Translations under genes and position numbers: made by a program
Notes under the pieces: model-generated
Seen by the model: the letters and a program-made list of their open reading frames with translations, nothing else
Database searches by the model: none
What the model was told of the DNA's origin: nothing
Shown: piece by piece, positions 23,108 through 33,846 of the stretch
How positions within the stretch are numbered: the first letter of the stretch is position 1
How the letters are laid out: each line of letters begins with the position of its first letter
NCBI GenBank assembly: GCA_012934845.2
Contig: WNNJ02003184.1
Location: 1 to 64,000, forward strand
DNA: 64,000 nt
Origin: Pomphorhynchus laevis
Taxonomy: Eukaryota; Acanthocephala; Palaeacanthocephala; Echinorhynchida; Pomphorhynchidae
Reading direction: 5' to 3'

Positions 23108-25567
23108 CTACGGCCTCAGGTCCAGCGGGATCTGAGCCCTCCAGCTAATCCAACACGCCGCTCTTCGACTGAACCACCCGGGGTCTATCACCCCCCGAAG
23201 AATCCAATCTAGGCGGACTATGCGCGGTAATCGCGAGATGAGGAGCTTGAGAAACCTTAGTCTTTGCTCTGGAGGACGTCCTCTCGAAAAGAAGACTAAT
23301 CCCGAGATAGCCCAAGTACCCCAGAGGCGCACTTGGGTTTTCCCATTCAACGACAGATGCTGAGCCCGTTTCAGGGCCCACCTAGCTTTCTTCAGGATAC
23401 GTTTAAGTCTATCCAGGTCAGCTTTCGCCGACCAGTTCACCGTAACAGTGAACCCCAGGTATTTTACTCGACTTGTGAAGGTAGGGAGTGGTTGATTAGT
23501 CAATATAGAAGATAGAGCTGAGAGTGCTAGTCTCTTTAATTTTTTCTTTGTCGCAGGGGTGCCATGAAAGACAACTACCTGCGATTTAGATGAATTTAAA
23601 ATAAGATTGGATAGGGTCAGCTGGTCTGTTAATCTTAAAAAGAAACGGCTGATGTCCGAAGCGACATCTTTGCACCTGCGTCCAGAGAACAGGGCCGTGG
23701 TATCATCAGCGTATACCAATAGATGTTGATCACGTTTAAAATTCTTGAATAGTACAATGGAGGCAGCAAGAAATAAGATAGGAGAAAGTGGGGAACCTTG
23801 GGGCACACCTGTAATAGGGTAGAACTGACACGCATCAGGGTCGTCTTCATAGTAGAACCTCTTGGTAAACAGTAATATCTCCACCCTGTTAACAATTCTC
23901 GCATGCAACCCGAGGGACCTGAGAGAGGAGATAACAACGGGAATGGAAATGCGGTCAAATGCAGCAGAAAAGTCAAGGAAAACAGCCACAGCTAGTTGAT
24001 GGCTATTATCCCTACAAAACTGATGCACTTTACCTATTGCTGAATGAACCGAGCGTCCCTTGACAAACCCGTGAAAACTCTGTGGGATCAAATTACGCCT
24101 ACTTAAATGGTCGCGGATTCTACGCGCAAGCGCTTTTTCGTAGATGGAGATGAGGAAGTTTTGAATCGAAATGGGACGCAGATCTTTGGGACATGAAACC
24201 GGACTATGCTTTGGTAAAAAAATTCTACGACTAATATTGATGCCGGCTACATCGGATGGTGATGCTAAAAGCATTGTGACGGCCACTTCTCTTCTTTGAT
24301 CGGCTGTCAAAAGCTGACAGACTCGAGAAGATATTGGAGCGACGGATTTAGAGGTGCCCGGAAGTGGCCCCCAGGAGTTAAGGATATCTGTAACAGATAA
24401 GTCCCTGCTCCTGAAGTCACCCCAAGGCGGGATTGGTTGGGGAGATTGAGTGGCTCCATAATTATGTAGGGATAGTGACTCCTTCAAAACATTATCAAGG
24501 CCTATACTACCAATCCAACCCAAAGCTCTATCCTTCCAACAGACAAACTTCTCCTTCTTGAATATCTTCCAGAAGGAAGACTGAGAAGGGATAAGGTGAG
24601 CGATGTTCGCCTTATCCCTGCTCAGCTGGAACCTATATCGAGTGCTCCAGTATTCATTCGAGATAGCCTGCCTGGCGGAAACAGAGACATTGGGAAGACG
24701 TAGCATTTTAGCCAAAACCTTGAGTTTTGTTGGAGTGGGATTGTAAATATGACCTTTATAGGTAGTCGAAAGAAACGCGGTAGCTTGCGAGGAGAGGAAG
24801 GAATTAAATTCGGTCAAATTCACATTACCAATTCTGGGGAAGAGTTGGATAGCCGCCTGAAAGAAAGCCACTCTGATGGGATCAAAGTGAAACCTCCTTC
24901 TAAGCAACGTATCTTCCTCTATCCGCCAACGAATTAGGTCATGAGAGATGGTCTGTTTTTGGCGCGACTGCTCAGTACAGATGGGTTTCAACAACCACAT
25001 CTTATGAAGCAGTAATATGTCGAGGAGAGAATTAGTTGTTGAGCAATGAAAAGTTGGGGACGGTGGTTTGTGAATAAGGTAATCGTTCCTGGCTCTGCGG
25101 AGTGCTGCATTAATCCAACGACCAGTTCTGTCGTTAAAGTCACAGAGTAACATGTCATAGCCACTACCCAAAATACGGTCCAGGAGATCACGGTTCTTGT
25201 GAATTTCCCCTGGCCTAATATAGATATTGGCTATGCTGATACGTTTACCATTCTTACAAAGTGAAACAGCTAAACAAGACAGGGCTGGACAAGAATAGTT
25301 TAAAAGAAGGGATGATCTTAAGGAGCATTTAACTAGGGTTAAAAGACCTTGAGATGAAGAGGCGTGAGGAGGGGTTATGTACGGAGTGAAGTGGGTGTAA
25401 ATATGCTTGGGGATAAATCGAGTAATGTCCTGGGGGATACGGATAGACCGCGTCTCCTGAATGACTATAACATCCGCATCTCTACCAGATAGAAGGCTAA
25501 GGGCAGAAGCACCTCCCGAATTCCACTGAAGTATATTCAGTGAAAAAGGCTCTTGACTACTTTGCAT
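23108..25567 (-). CDS. LINE ORF2: endonuclease-reverse transcriptase, intact frame
   Basis: 819 codons with no stop. N-terminus: APE-like endonuclease (residues about 8-220) with LNILQWNSGG (first metal ligand region), VIVIQETRS, IANIYIRPG, LLCDFNDRTGRW, SLLDILLL and SHDLI (catalytic His-Asp region). RT (about 440-700): LRPISIQNFL, FHGFVKGRSVHSAI, VFLDFSAAFDRIS (motif A), ITGVPQGSPLSPILF (motif B), LLVYADDTTALF (motif C, YADD), NSSKSQVVVFHG (motif D). Start ATG at 25,567 is chosen because it precedes the endonuclease by a few residues and follows ORF1. Copies the element RNA into DNA at a nicked target. The endonuclease looks a little shorter than usual (the region after DFN is compressed), so activity is uncertain, but this is the least damaged TE frame in the window. 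Confidence 0.9.
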   Translation of the reverse strand: MQSSQEPFSLNILQWNSGGASALSLLSGRDADVIVIQETRSIRIPQDITRFIPKHIYTHFTPYITPPHASSSQGLLTLVKCSLRSSLLLNYSCPALSCLAVSLCKNGKRISIANIYIRPGEIHKNRDLLDRILGSGYDMLLCDFNDRTGRWINAALRRARNDYLIHKPPSPTFHCSTTNSLLDILLLHKMWLLKPICTEQSRQKQTISHDLIRWRIEEDTLLRRRFHFDPIRVAFFQAAIQLFPRIGNVNLTEFNSFLSSQATAFLSTTYKGHIYNPTPTKLKVLAKMLRLPNVSVSARQAISNEYWSTRYRFQLSRDKANIAHLIPSQSSFWKIFKKEKFVCWKDRALGWIGSIGLDNVLKESLSLHNYGATQSPQPIPPWGDFRSRDLSVTDILNSWGPLPGTSKSVAPISSRVCQLLTADQRREVAVTMLLASPSDVAGINISRRIFLPKHSPVSCPKDLRPISIQNFLISIYEKALARRIRDHLSRRNLIPQSFHGFVKGRSVHSAIGKVHQFCRDNSHQLAVAVFLDFSAAFDRISIPVVISSLRSLGLHARIVNRVEILLFTKRFYYEDDPDACQFYPITGVPQGSPLSPILFLAASIVLFKNFKRDQHLLVYADDTTALFSGRRCKDVASDISRFFLRLTDQLTLSNLILNSSKSQVVVFHGTPATKKKLKRLALSALSSILTNQPLPTFTSRVKYLGFTVTVNWSAKADLDRLKRILKKARWALKRAQHLSLNGKTQVRLWGTWAISGLVFFSRGRPPEQRLRFLKLLISRLPRIVRLDWILRGVIDPGWFSRRAACWISWRAQIPLDLRP

Positions 25568-25601
25568 TGTGTTACGACAGCTGGAGTGGGATGCCTACCT
25601 C

Positions 25602-26977
25602 CTAGCAGAAACTAGGAGAGAGAAAGTTGCCCTTCTCACTCCCAGCCCTACCAGGAGAAGACACTTGCCCACCGGCATTATCTTCATCTCCCTTTGAGGC
25701 CAACAACTCCCAACATATATCATCTTTCTTTGCCAACTTCAAGGAAGCCAACTTTTGTTTAGAAGATGATCTCTCCTTAGAACGGGAGGCTCTCTTTGAA
25801 GAGGTAAGAATCGTCGATGGAGGAGAACGGGACTCCTCGAATTTCGCTATCAGATGGTTCGTTAAGGCTCGAATCTCGTCTTTATATATCTGTAGTCTTG
25901 CGTCAACAATTTTGAAAATGTCGGTGTCCGACATACCATAACCGTTTGAATTGGATAAGCTGGCAGCGGCAAAGTGGGCCGGTTTGACCGGTGCCCCACA
26001 ATGCCTTAATGTGTATTCTTTGAAGATAGGACATCTTCTAGACCAGGCCGGGTGCTGACCACCACAATTGGAACACAGAGGGGTGAGAGAACATTTCCCC
26101 TCATGGACTTCGGAAGAGCTCAAACCCAACACGTATGGGGCCTAGTACAGTTCGAGGACCAGTGCCCACAGAGGTGGCACCCATTGCAATGGGGGTATGT
26201 TAAGTCATCAGCGTCTACGATATTGAAAGAAAGATTGTACCCCAAAAAGGGGTTACATTTGCTTTTAGCCAGACATTCCGCCTGGTCGACTGCGGTAGAA
26301 CATAATGCTATTGGTATAGCCTGGCCTTTCTTGCCCAGGATTGGGCGAATATTATGAATTTTGAACTCAGATGTGAGAGCAATGATATCATCCTCCGTTG
26401 CGAAGGGCGGAAAATTATTAATTTTCAGAGTCGCCTGAATAGGCCTGTAAGTAGTTGACCCAAATTCTTTTAGGTGTGTTTCGAAAAATTCTAGGTACGA
26501 TGCTGCCAGATCTGGAGAGCTGAAAGAAACCCGGATTTCGAAATCTAAATATTTTATCGAATTAAATAGAATTCTCTTCTTATAAGAGCTTGTAAACTCT
26601 CTCAGAAAAATATTGAAAAGATTCTTCCTTTCAAATGGTTGAAGAAGTCTGATTATTACCAGATTCACCACTTTAGGCACAGGAGGGAGTTCTCCATCCG
26701 TGCTTGAGATTAAAAAATTAGACGCAATAGGACTAACCTTGTTTTCTTTGGCTTGAAAATTCGATGTTACATTGGAAATACCTGAGTTCCGTTCCATATT
26801 TGCTTGATTTTGTAAGTTGTTTGAAGCCCCAATGGTAAATTTTTCACACTGCTGTTTTTCCATTTTTTCGTCGCTTAAAATGCCCATCATGGTTATGAAA
26901 TCCCATTGTTTGCATTTGTTCAAGTTCGGATGCATAAAATTTTTCCGGAGTTTGTTTTGGTTGTATAAATCATCCAC
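25602..26977 (-). pseudogene. LINE ORF1 (nucleic-acid-binding protein), one frameshift
   Basis: Two overlapping frames, 26,977-26,120 (285 codons) and 26,132-25,602 (176 codons), make up one ORF1; a single-base shift near 26,125 separates them. The first frame has an RRM-like/PRE_C2HC-like middle (LVIIRLLQPFERKN, FPPFATEDDIIALTSEFKI) and ends in zinc knuckle CNGCHLCGHWSSNC. The second begins with further Cys motifs (CSLTPLCSNCGGQHPAWSRRC) followed by a basic, Ser/Lys-rich tail. Three CCHC-type knuckles are typical of I/Jockey/R1 ORF1. Start ATG at 26,977 gives MDDLYNQNK. Confidence 0.78.
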
Positions 26978-27450
26978 TACTACTAGTAGTACGATTGTAA
27001 GTACCGAAACGCAGGGATGTTACAAATGTGAACGTCCACGATGCAAATGCTTTAAACAAATGACAGAGGGTACCTCGTTTTGTAGCAACATAGTCAAAAT
27101 GCGTTGTAATATTAAAAAACATCTAACTGCACAACACGAGGTATTATCTACCGTGGCAGCTGCACTATTTGTGATGCTCAATATGTCGGCGAAACGGGTA
27201 TATTATTGAGCGAAGGACTTAGCAACCGCTGAGCAGACGTGAAAAAAAGTGATTCGCCTCAAGACGATATAGTACTGCGTTGCAGAAAACATGAACTAAA
27301 AGAAGATTGTATCACATACAAAATAATAAGTAAACAACATAAGAACATTAAAAAATACAAACAAATGTGTATTGAACAGTTAATGAGCAATAAAACACTA
27401 GGCATAAACAAAGATCACGACTATATATGGACTGACGTTACATAATTTCT

Positions 27451-28380
27451 TCTTTTATTTTACTTTTTACCAATTTTAGTTGCTGTTTTAGATTTGAAAA
27501 GAAACTTTGAAACGTTAATTGACTTTTCAACTGCTCTTAGCTTTTTTTAAAACACTATATATATTTTGCTATTTGAACCGCCTGTTATAATAACTGTATA
27601 TCGATTCTATCTAAAATCGGTTTACAGTTTTTTTCGGATGTGCTATCAAAGATTATAAAAAATGTGGTGCACACTACCTCGTTCAATATATTTTATGATG
27701 AAATCCTTCGATTTATGCTGTCTCAACAAGATATGTTTATGTATTTAATTACATTTACACATTAGAAATCATTTTTCATGTATTTGATTAAAGTTAATTG
27801 CTTAATATCAGGTATTCTTTTTGATCTTAATTTTAAGCATGTATATTGCATTATTACCATATTGGGTTGATAATTAGGATTAACTGATTTCTAATGACAT
27901 TACTTATCTTTTTGTCAGCAGCTAGTCTTTATTTTTATTTATGACATATTCAATATTAATCTATTCCTAATATTCTAACTTATCAAATATTCCTTAATAT
28001 ATTCTACTTTGAAATTTCTTTTTAATATCAAATAAATACTTAGTTAAATGATCTTAATTAATCTGATCGTGTTATTTTATTTTTTTGCACTATCATCTAT
28101 AAATCACACATTGGTGGTTTTCATGCTTCTTCCTTCTGAAATCATAATTAAGTCTCAATGAATTTGTTTTCCTTTTTGTATATATTGTTTTCTCTAAAAA
28201 GAGAAGCCTTATTAATATTTATCGTTCTTTTAATCCTACTTTTTAATCTTTTCGACATTAAAACCAATAATGATAACATTAGTTAAACTATTATTGCATT
28301 TCTGCTAAAATAACATTCGTGTGCCATGTAATCTGGTTTTAGGCATTATTAATTATCCACACGAGAAAAAATGTTTGTTA
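27451..28380. other. AT-rich sequence without recognised feature
   Basis: About 930 bp of low-complexity AT-rich DNA between PLE-C and the next PLE end. No coding potential, no clear repeat unit. Nothing could be assigned. Confidence 0.5.
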
Positions 28381-28383
28381 GAG

Positions 28384-28481
28384 TAAATTGTAACAACGTT
28401 TCGGTCAAGCATAGTGACCCTTTTCAAGTTGACATGCTATCAGGTTTCTGCCCCTAAGAGAAAGTATAAGTTGTGATATAG

Positions 28482-28538
<57 letters not shown>

Positions 28539-28560
28539 AATATCTACAACTTGCTGACCA
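28384..28560 (-). repeat. PLE-like end plus (TA)n microsatellite
   Basis: 28,396-28,440 reads CGTTTCGGTCAAGC...CTTTTCAAG, on the minus strand a CUUGAAA-stem (GGUCA/UGACC)-CGAAAC pattern like a hammerhead stem II core. An alternating TA run follows at about 28,484-28,536. Confidence 0.6.
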
Positions 28561-28579
28561 TTTTTTATTTCTACAAAAA

Positions 28580-28950
28580 TGCAAATGAATCAAATCAGCT
28601 AACTGAGTCTACGCATTTAATATAATTATAAACAAAACAAAACATAATAATAATGCTAAATCAAATTTAATAATTAAATAATAAAATTAATAATTGTTTT
28701 TAGATTTTCTATAATTTAAATCAAGTTAAAATAAAAAATTGAAATTTAAAATAAACGTCATTTTTATGAATTGACTAATAAATAACAGACGTTGTATTAG
28801 AATAAGGATTAGATGTCATCAGGAGGAACTGCTATGCTATCAGGTTTCGGCCCCTAACTCCTCTACCCAACATAGCAGCGGGGCCAAATACATGTCAGTG
28901 ATGTATTTCCTCTAAAATAACTATCTAGTATCTTATTATAATACAAAGTA
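28580..28950 (-). repeat. Terminal repeat (pLTR) of AT-rich PLE family B, minus copy
   Basis: About 360 bp matching, in reverse, the block at 31,830-32,190. It holds the best copy of the PLE hammerhead-core motif: on the minus strand CTGCTATG...GGGTA|GAGGAGTT, then GGGGCC-GAA-ACCTGA..., then AGTTCCTC-CTGATGA. Further partial copies: 40,490-40,740, 42,596-42,720, 54,535-54,830 and 58,690-59,045. Confidence 0.8.
28810..28885 (-). ncRNA. Permuted hammerhead-core motif in PLE-B terminal repeat
   Basis: Stem I pairs AGUUCCUC with GAGGAGUU (8 pairs, two G-U). Stem III pairs CAUAGCAG with CUGCUAUG plus ACCUGA with UUGGGU, next to GAA on one side and GUA on the other. CUGAUGA, GAAA and GUA are all present. 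Stem II is imperfect: CAUCUAA/UUAGGGG pairs only if two bases next to GAA are left out. A competing local hairpin GGCCCC/GGGGCC is also possible. Candidate, less convincing than the satellite. Confidence 0.42.
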
Positions 28951-29490
28951 TTATAATAATAATACTTTGTATTATTATTTGTATTAATATTTTCTGCTTG
29001 ATGCTATTTTTATAGTAACCTAGTTTAAAATATGTATCTATTAAATTATTTAAATGATTTTAAAGAAAGCCAATATCATTACATATTGTTGCAATTCTTG
29101 AATAAGAATTGACTTTTATTTTTTTTTAAAATAAAAGTCAATTTTTATAAATTGAGTTATAAATAACAGACGTTTTATCAGAATAAGGATATTATATTTT
29201 ATATTATACGGAATGCATGAATGCTCATGCAAAAGTTTAAATTTATTCTTTATATTATTGTGTTGATTTATATATTTTACTATTTTCTGCTTGATGCTAT
29301 TTTTATAGTAACCTAGTTTAAAATATGTATCTATTAAATTATTTAAATGATTTTGAAGAAAGCCAATATCGTTACATATTGTTGCAATTCTTAAAATTTC
29401 ATTATTTAATGTATTATATTTTATATTATATGGTATGCATGAATGCTCATGCAAAAATATGTTTTTTGTAAATTTAAATGTCATCTTTAC
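28951..29490 (-). mobile_element. PLE-B C-terminal RT fragments, minus, partly duplicated
   Basis: The minus frame 29,484-29,116 contains FTKNIFLHEHSCIPYNIKYN and NEILRIATICNDIGFLQNHL, the C-terminal RT region of family B. The same stretch (TTATAGTAACCTAGTTTAAA) occurs twice, near 29,020 and 29,305, so two truncated copies lie in tandem. Dead. Confidence 0.75.
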
Positions 29491-29589
29491 GATATAAATT
29501 AATAGTAGTTTTAGTTAATGTTATTTAATGTTCATATCTAGATATACACCTTCTTTATCATTAATATTGGTTTTGTTAAGAATAAGGCT

Positions 29590-32190
29590 TTCTGGAAAGA
29601 TTATATATTTGATAAAATTAAAAATAAAATGAAAATAACAAACAATTATAAAAGAAAGATAAAATTAATCGTACAATAAATGTTATAATAACAATAGAAA
29701 ATATACATTCATAAACTTCTTAATAAATGTTAGATAACATAAATATAGAGGACTTTTAAATAATTCTAAAAGTAAAATATAGGTATTTAAGTAAATATAT
29801 TCCTAAAATAAGGTATAAACTCCTACCACCATTAGGACGAAAAATTTGTAATTATAATAAAGAATTAAAATCAATATGTAACGATAATATTAGAAACATA
29901 ATGGAAACAGAATGCAATTGTAAAAGTCTTAGTTTTGATAAAATAAATGAACATATATGTACCCATAATCTAGAATTAATTGAAAATTGTGAATTAAGAA
30001 ACTGCTATCAAAAGGGTATAAATATAGATTAAATAATAACAACGACAAAAATAAAATTTACAATTCGTTATATAATAACTTAAATGATTACTTTAGTAAG
30101 CTGATTAATAGTGAAAGCTCGAATATATCTAAGATAAACATTTAAAAGATTATATATTTGATAAAATTAAAAATAAAATGAAAATAACAAACAATTATAA
30201 AAGGAAAGATAAAATTAATAAAGATATGTATAAAGAACTTACTAAATTAAATAACAATTAACCGATTAATTGTCAATTAATCGGTTAATTGGTTTTTTCT
30301 TACCAATTAACCGACAATTGTCATACAATTGTCGGTTATCAGTTTAATCACACAATCGTCGCTTATTGGTTAAATCACACAATTTTCGTTTATCGGTTTA
30401 ATCATACAATCGTCGTTTATTAGTTAATATTAATATTATAATATTAATATTAATATTAATGTATAAATTAATTATAAATTATAATTATAACATTAATATT
30501 AATATTCTAACTATATAATAACAACTATTGATAAAGCTAGTAATAACTTTGTCTTCATATGCAAAAAGCTTTATTATGATATACTAATGAAAGAGGTTAA
30601 TTCTAATGATTTAAATGTAAATCCAACATGTGAACGTAGTGAGTTGAGTTTAGAAACAATTATTGCAAGTCACTGTTCTATAATGAATAAAAAGGGTATA
30701 AAGATTGAATCAGATAATAAAACTATACCTATATTATATTGGAATCCAAAATTACATAAAAATCCAATAAAACCTAGGTTCATATGTAGTGCGTTTAAAT
30801 GTACATTAAAACCACTTTCTGTCTATATGAATAAAATACTTAAAGTAATTAAAGCACACTTTAAAAAATATTGCAAGGTAATCGAAATTAATACTGGTAT
30901 AAAACACTATTTCAGTATTAATTCTACAAAAAAAATTAGAACAGACGAAAGGAATAAATTTTCAAAATATAAATACATACGATTTTAGTACTCTTTATAC
31001 AAATCTAGATTTAGTAGATATTAAAGAAGCGTTAGTAAAATTAATTAATCTTATATTCGGAAAAAGATATACATATATATGTTATAATAATTATAACGCC
31101 TTTTTAACAAAAATAAAATCATAAAATAAATATAAATATATGGATAAAATTGAATTAATAGAATCCTTAAATATTTTAATAAATCAAAATTATTTAAAAG
31201 TAGGGACATCTATATTTAGACAAGTAAAAGGTGTTCCAATGGTTGGTAATATTATCCCAATTATAGCTGACTTGTTTTTACGCTTTATAGAATATGAATT
31301 TGTTCATAACTGTGTAAAAACTAAATCTAAACAATATAAATATATGAAATATATGTTTCGATACATTGATGATATATGTGTATTTAATTTTAATAATTTT
31401 TATTCAATTAGTGAACAAATTCATACAGAAAGCCTTATTCATAACAAAACCAATATTAATGATAAAGGTGTATATCTGGATATGAACATTAAATTAACAT
31501 TAACTAAAACTAATATGAATTTATATCGTAAAAATGACATGTTTAAATTTACAAGAAACATATTTTTGCATGAGCATTCATGCATTCCATATAATATAAA
31601 ATATAATACATTAAATAATGAAATTTTAAGAATTGCAACAATATGTAATGATATTGGCTTTCTTCAAAATCATTTAATAATTTAATAGATACATATTTTA
31701 AACTAGGTTACTATAAAAATAGCATCAAGCAGAAAATAGTAAAATATATAAATCAACACAATAATATAAAGAATAAATTTAAACTCTTAAGTGGCAAATT
31801 TTTATGGATGGATAATAAATAATATACTTTGTATTATAATAAGATACTAGATAGTTATTTTAGAGGAAATACATCACTGACATGTATTTGGCCCCGCTGC
31901 TATGTTGGGTAGAAGAGTTAGGGGCCCAAACCTGATAGCATAGCAGTTCCTACTGATGACATCTAATTCTTATTCTGATACAATGTCTGTTATTTATTAG
32001 TCAATTCATAAAAATGACGTTTACTTTAAATTTCAATTTTTTATTTTAACTTGATTTAAATTATAGAAAATCTTAAAACAGTTATTAATTTTATTATTTA
32101 ATTATTAAATTTTGACTTAGTATTATTATGTTTTGTTTAGTTTATAATTATATTAAATACGTAGACTCAGTAAGCTGATTTGATTCTTTA
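29590..32190 (+). mobile_element. PLE-B copy in + orientation with terminal repeat
   Basis: Contains linker pieces with an ECNCKS cysteine motif (about 29,915), YIITTIDKASNNFVF-like RT start interrupted by an AT palindrome block (30,245-30,500), then 30,587-30,988 (PILYWNPKLHKNPIKPRFIC, a PLE RT motif) and 31,140-31,685 (QVKGVPMVGNIIPIIADLF; YMFRYIDDICVFN; FLHEHSCIPYN). RT is followed by the terminal repeat at 31,830-32,190, with no GIY-YIG after it. Broken and internally rearranged. The endonuclease remnant of this family is N-terminal (see 56,400-58,860), as in the Naiad group of PLEs. Confidence 0.82.
30245..30500. repeat. AT-rich palindromic and tandem block inside PLE-B
   Basis: CCGATTAATTG...CAATTAATCGG palindromes followed by about four imperfect ~30-bp repeats around AATCACACAATCGTCG(C/T)TTAT and a run of ATTAATATT units. 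It interrupts the PLE RT frame. Origin unknown. Confidence 0.6.
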
Positions 32191-32199
32191 TCATTAATA

Positions 32200-33075
32200 T
32201 TGCTTTTTATTAAGAATGAGGCTACCTGGATAAATTTGTTCGCTTATTGAATAAAAATTGATGGAGTTAAATACACATATATCATTAAAATATCGGATCA
32301 CAGTTATTACAAAATATAATTTTATAATTTAGATATATTTTTTAAACAGTTATGAACAATTTTATATTCTATAAAGCTTAAAAATAAGTCAGCTATAATT
32401 GGGATACTATTAACTCCTATTTTTTCTAAATATAAGATTAATTAAATTTTCGAATGTATCTTTAATATCTGCTTAATCTAGATTTGTATAAAGCGTACTA
32501 AAATCTGCTTTATCATATTCTATAAAGCTTAAAAACAAGTCAGCTATAATTAGGCAGCTATTACCACAATTGGAACACCTTTTATCTGTATAAATATAGA
32601 TGTCCCTGCTTTTAAATAATTTTGATTTATCAAAATATTTAAGGATTCTATTAATTCAATTTTATCCATATATTTATATTTACTTGATGGTTTAATTTTT
32701 GTTAGATAGGCGTTATAATTATTATAACATATATATGTATATCTTTTTCCGAATATAAGGTTAATTAAATTTTCTAATACATATTTAATATCTGTTAAAT
32801 CTAGATTTGTATAAAGCGTACTAAAATCGCACGTATTTACATTCTAAAAAATATTCCTGTCTTGTATTATAAAAATTCTTTTGTAGAATTAATGCTGAAA
32901 TAGTGTTTTATACCAGTATTAATTTCGATTACCTTACAATATTTTTTAAAATGTGCTTTAATTACTTGAAGTATTTTATTCATATAGACAGAAAGTAGTT
33001 TTAATGTACATTTAAACGCACTATATATGAACCTAGGTTTTATTGGATTTTTATGTAATTTTGGATTCTAAAATT
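32200..33075 (-). mobile_element. PLE-B RT fragment, minus
   Basis: The reverse complement of 33,070-32,500 closely follows the + copy at 30,740-31,300 (KNPIKPRF, STLYTNLDL-like, LIESLNILI, KGVPI motifs), with a second partial overlap at 32,200-32,530. Truncated and dead. With the + copy it forms a large imperfect inverted pair. Confidence 0.75.
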
Positions 33076-33846
33076 AAAATCATTAGTACTTATTTATTAC
33101 TCCAATCTAACGTCATATAATTAAAACTATTATGAAATGGTAAAATTTTGTTTATGAGCAGACAGTGTTTTATACATTTGATTTCAATGTTTTATATAGC
33201 TAGTTTTTAAATATACATATGTCCGCACCAAATTCCAAACAAATTTTACATATTATAAATTTAAACGTTTGCTTTTATAGTTTAATCTTTAACTGTTTAC
33301 TAAACGAAAGGTATGAAATATCATAAAATATTGTCTTTAATAGGTATACAAATGTTTTCCCTTAAGAACATTTTCTTAGTGATCAAAATTGTTTAAAATT
33401 TAATTATAATTAATTTGATATTAATAAAATATTTGTCTGTTTTATATCATCTGGTGTATAAATATATATTTCAGATGATAATGAATACTTCAGATTATAA
33501 TTTTATTGTGCTAATTCTTTTAGATGATTACATAAATTGTGGCGTAAATGATTTAAAATTTTTAATTTCGAACAACCATCTGCAGCTAATTCATCTAAAT
33601 GGGTGTCTGAAAGTGCTATAATACTTTTGATTATTAAATACATATAATATATATTTTTATCTTTTTGTAGGAAAGATCAGTCCTTTTAAAAAACTTAGTT
33701 TTCGATTATATATACTATTTAATATATGCAATTATATATGAAATTTAAGTTAGCAAAGTTTGATAAAAATAGGAGTTTAAAATATTGTACTCCAATATAC
33801 ATCCATCACTACCAAATAACATGCCACTTATATTTTTGTCTTGTAG
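33076..33846. other. AT-rich region upstream of BPTF
   Basis: No coding sequence or recognised repeat. It presumably holds the promoter or an upstream intron of the BPTF gene. The most useful signal is a strong splice acceptor, TTTTTGTCTTGTAG, ending at 33,846. No CpG-rich or TATA-type promoter can be named with confidence in such AT-rich DNA. Confidence 0.45.

Larger units (their letters stand above)
23060..26990 (-). mobile_element. I/Jockey-type LINE, nearly whole, inserted in PLE-C
   Basis: Minus-strand two-ORF non-LTR element. ORF1 (26,977-25,602) carries zinc knuckles; ORF2 (25,567-23,108) is a continuous 819-codon endonuclease-RT. Only about 34 bp separate ORF1 end and ORF2 start. The 3' UTR is short. 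A second copy of the 3' end lies in a BPTF intron at 35,455-35,935. GC-richer than its surroundings. Clade is inferred from the multi-knuckle ORF1 and GVPQGSPLSP/YADDTT motifs; exact ends and target duplication were not established. Confidence 0.85.
21660..27450 (+). mobile_element. Penelope-like element C, split by a LINE
   Basis: The RT part lies at about 21,700-22,990: degenerate frames contain TLDVKSLYP-like, NNFNFESKLYRHKEGTA-like and FLDVTIYRDDFSGVHTT motifs, typical of PLE RT motifs A-E. The element resumes after the inserted LINE with GCYKCERPRCKCFKQM (27,015) and a GIY-YIG domain near 27,140-27,230 (YRGSCTICDAQYVGETGILL) and C-terminal lysine-rich tail ending at 27,445. RT-then-endonuclease is the canonical PLE order. 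Frames are heavily broken; dead. Confidence 0.78.

Noticed and set aside
28405-28593. Protein with a long Tyr-Ile repeat
   Set aside because: Translation of the (TA)n microsatellite.
33785-33820. BPTF start at 33,785
   Set aside because: The first codon there is TTG, and a strong acceptor at 33,846 followed by ATG is the better start.
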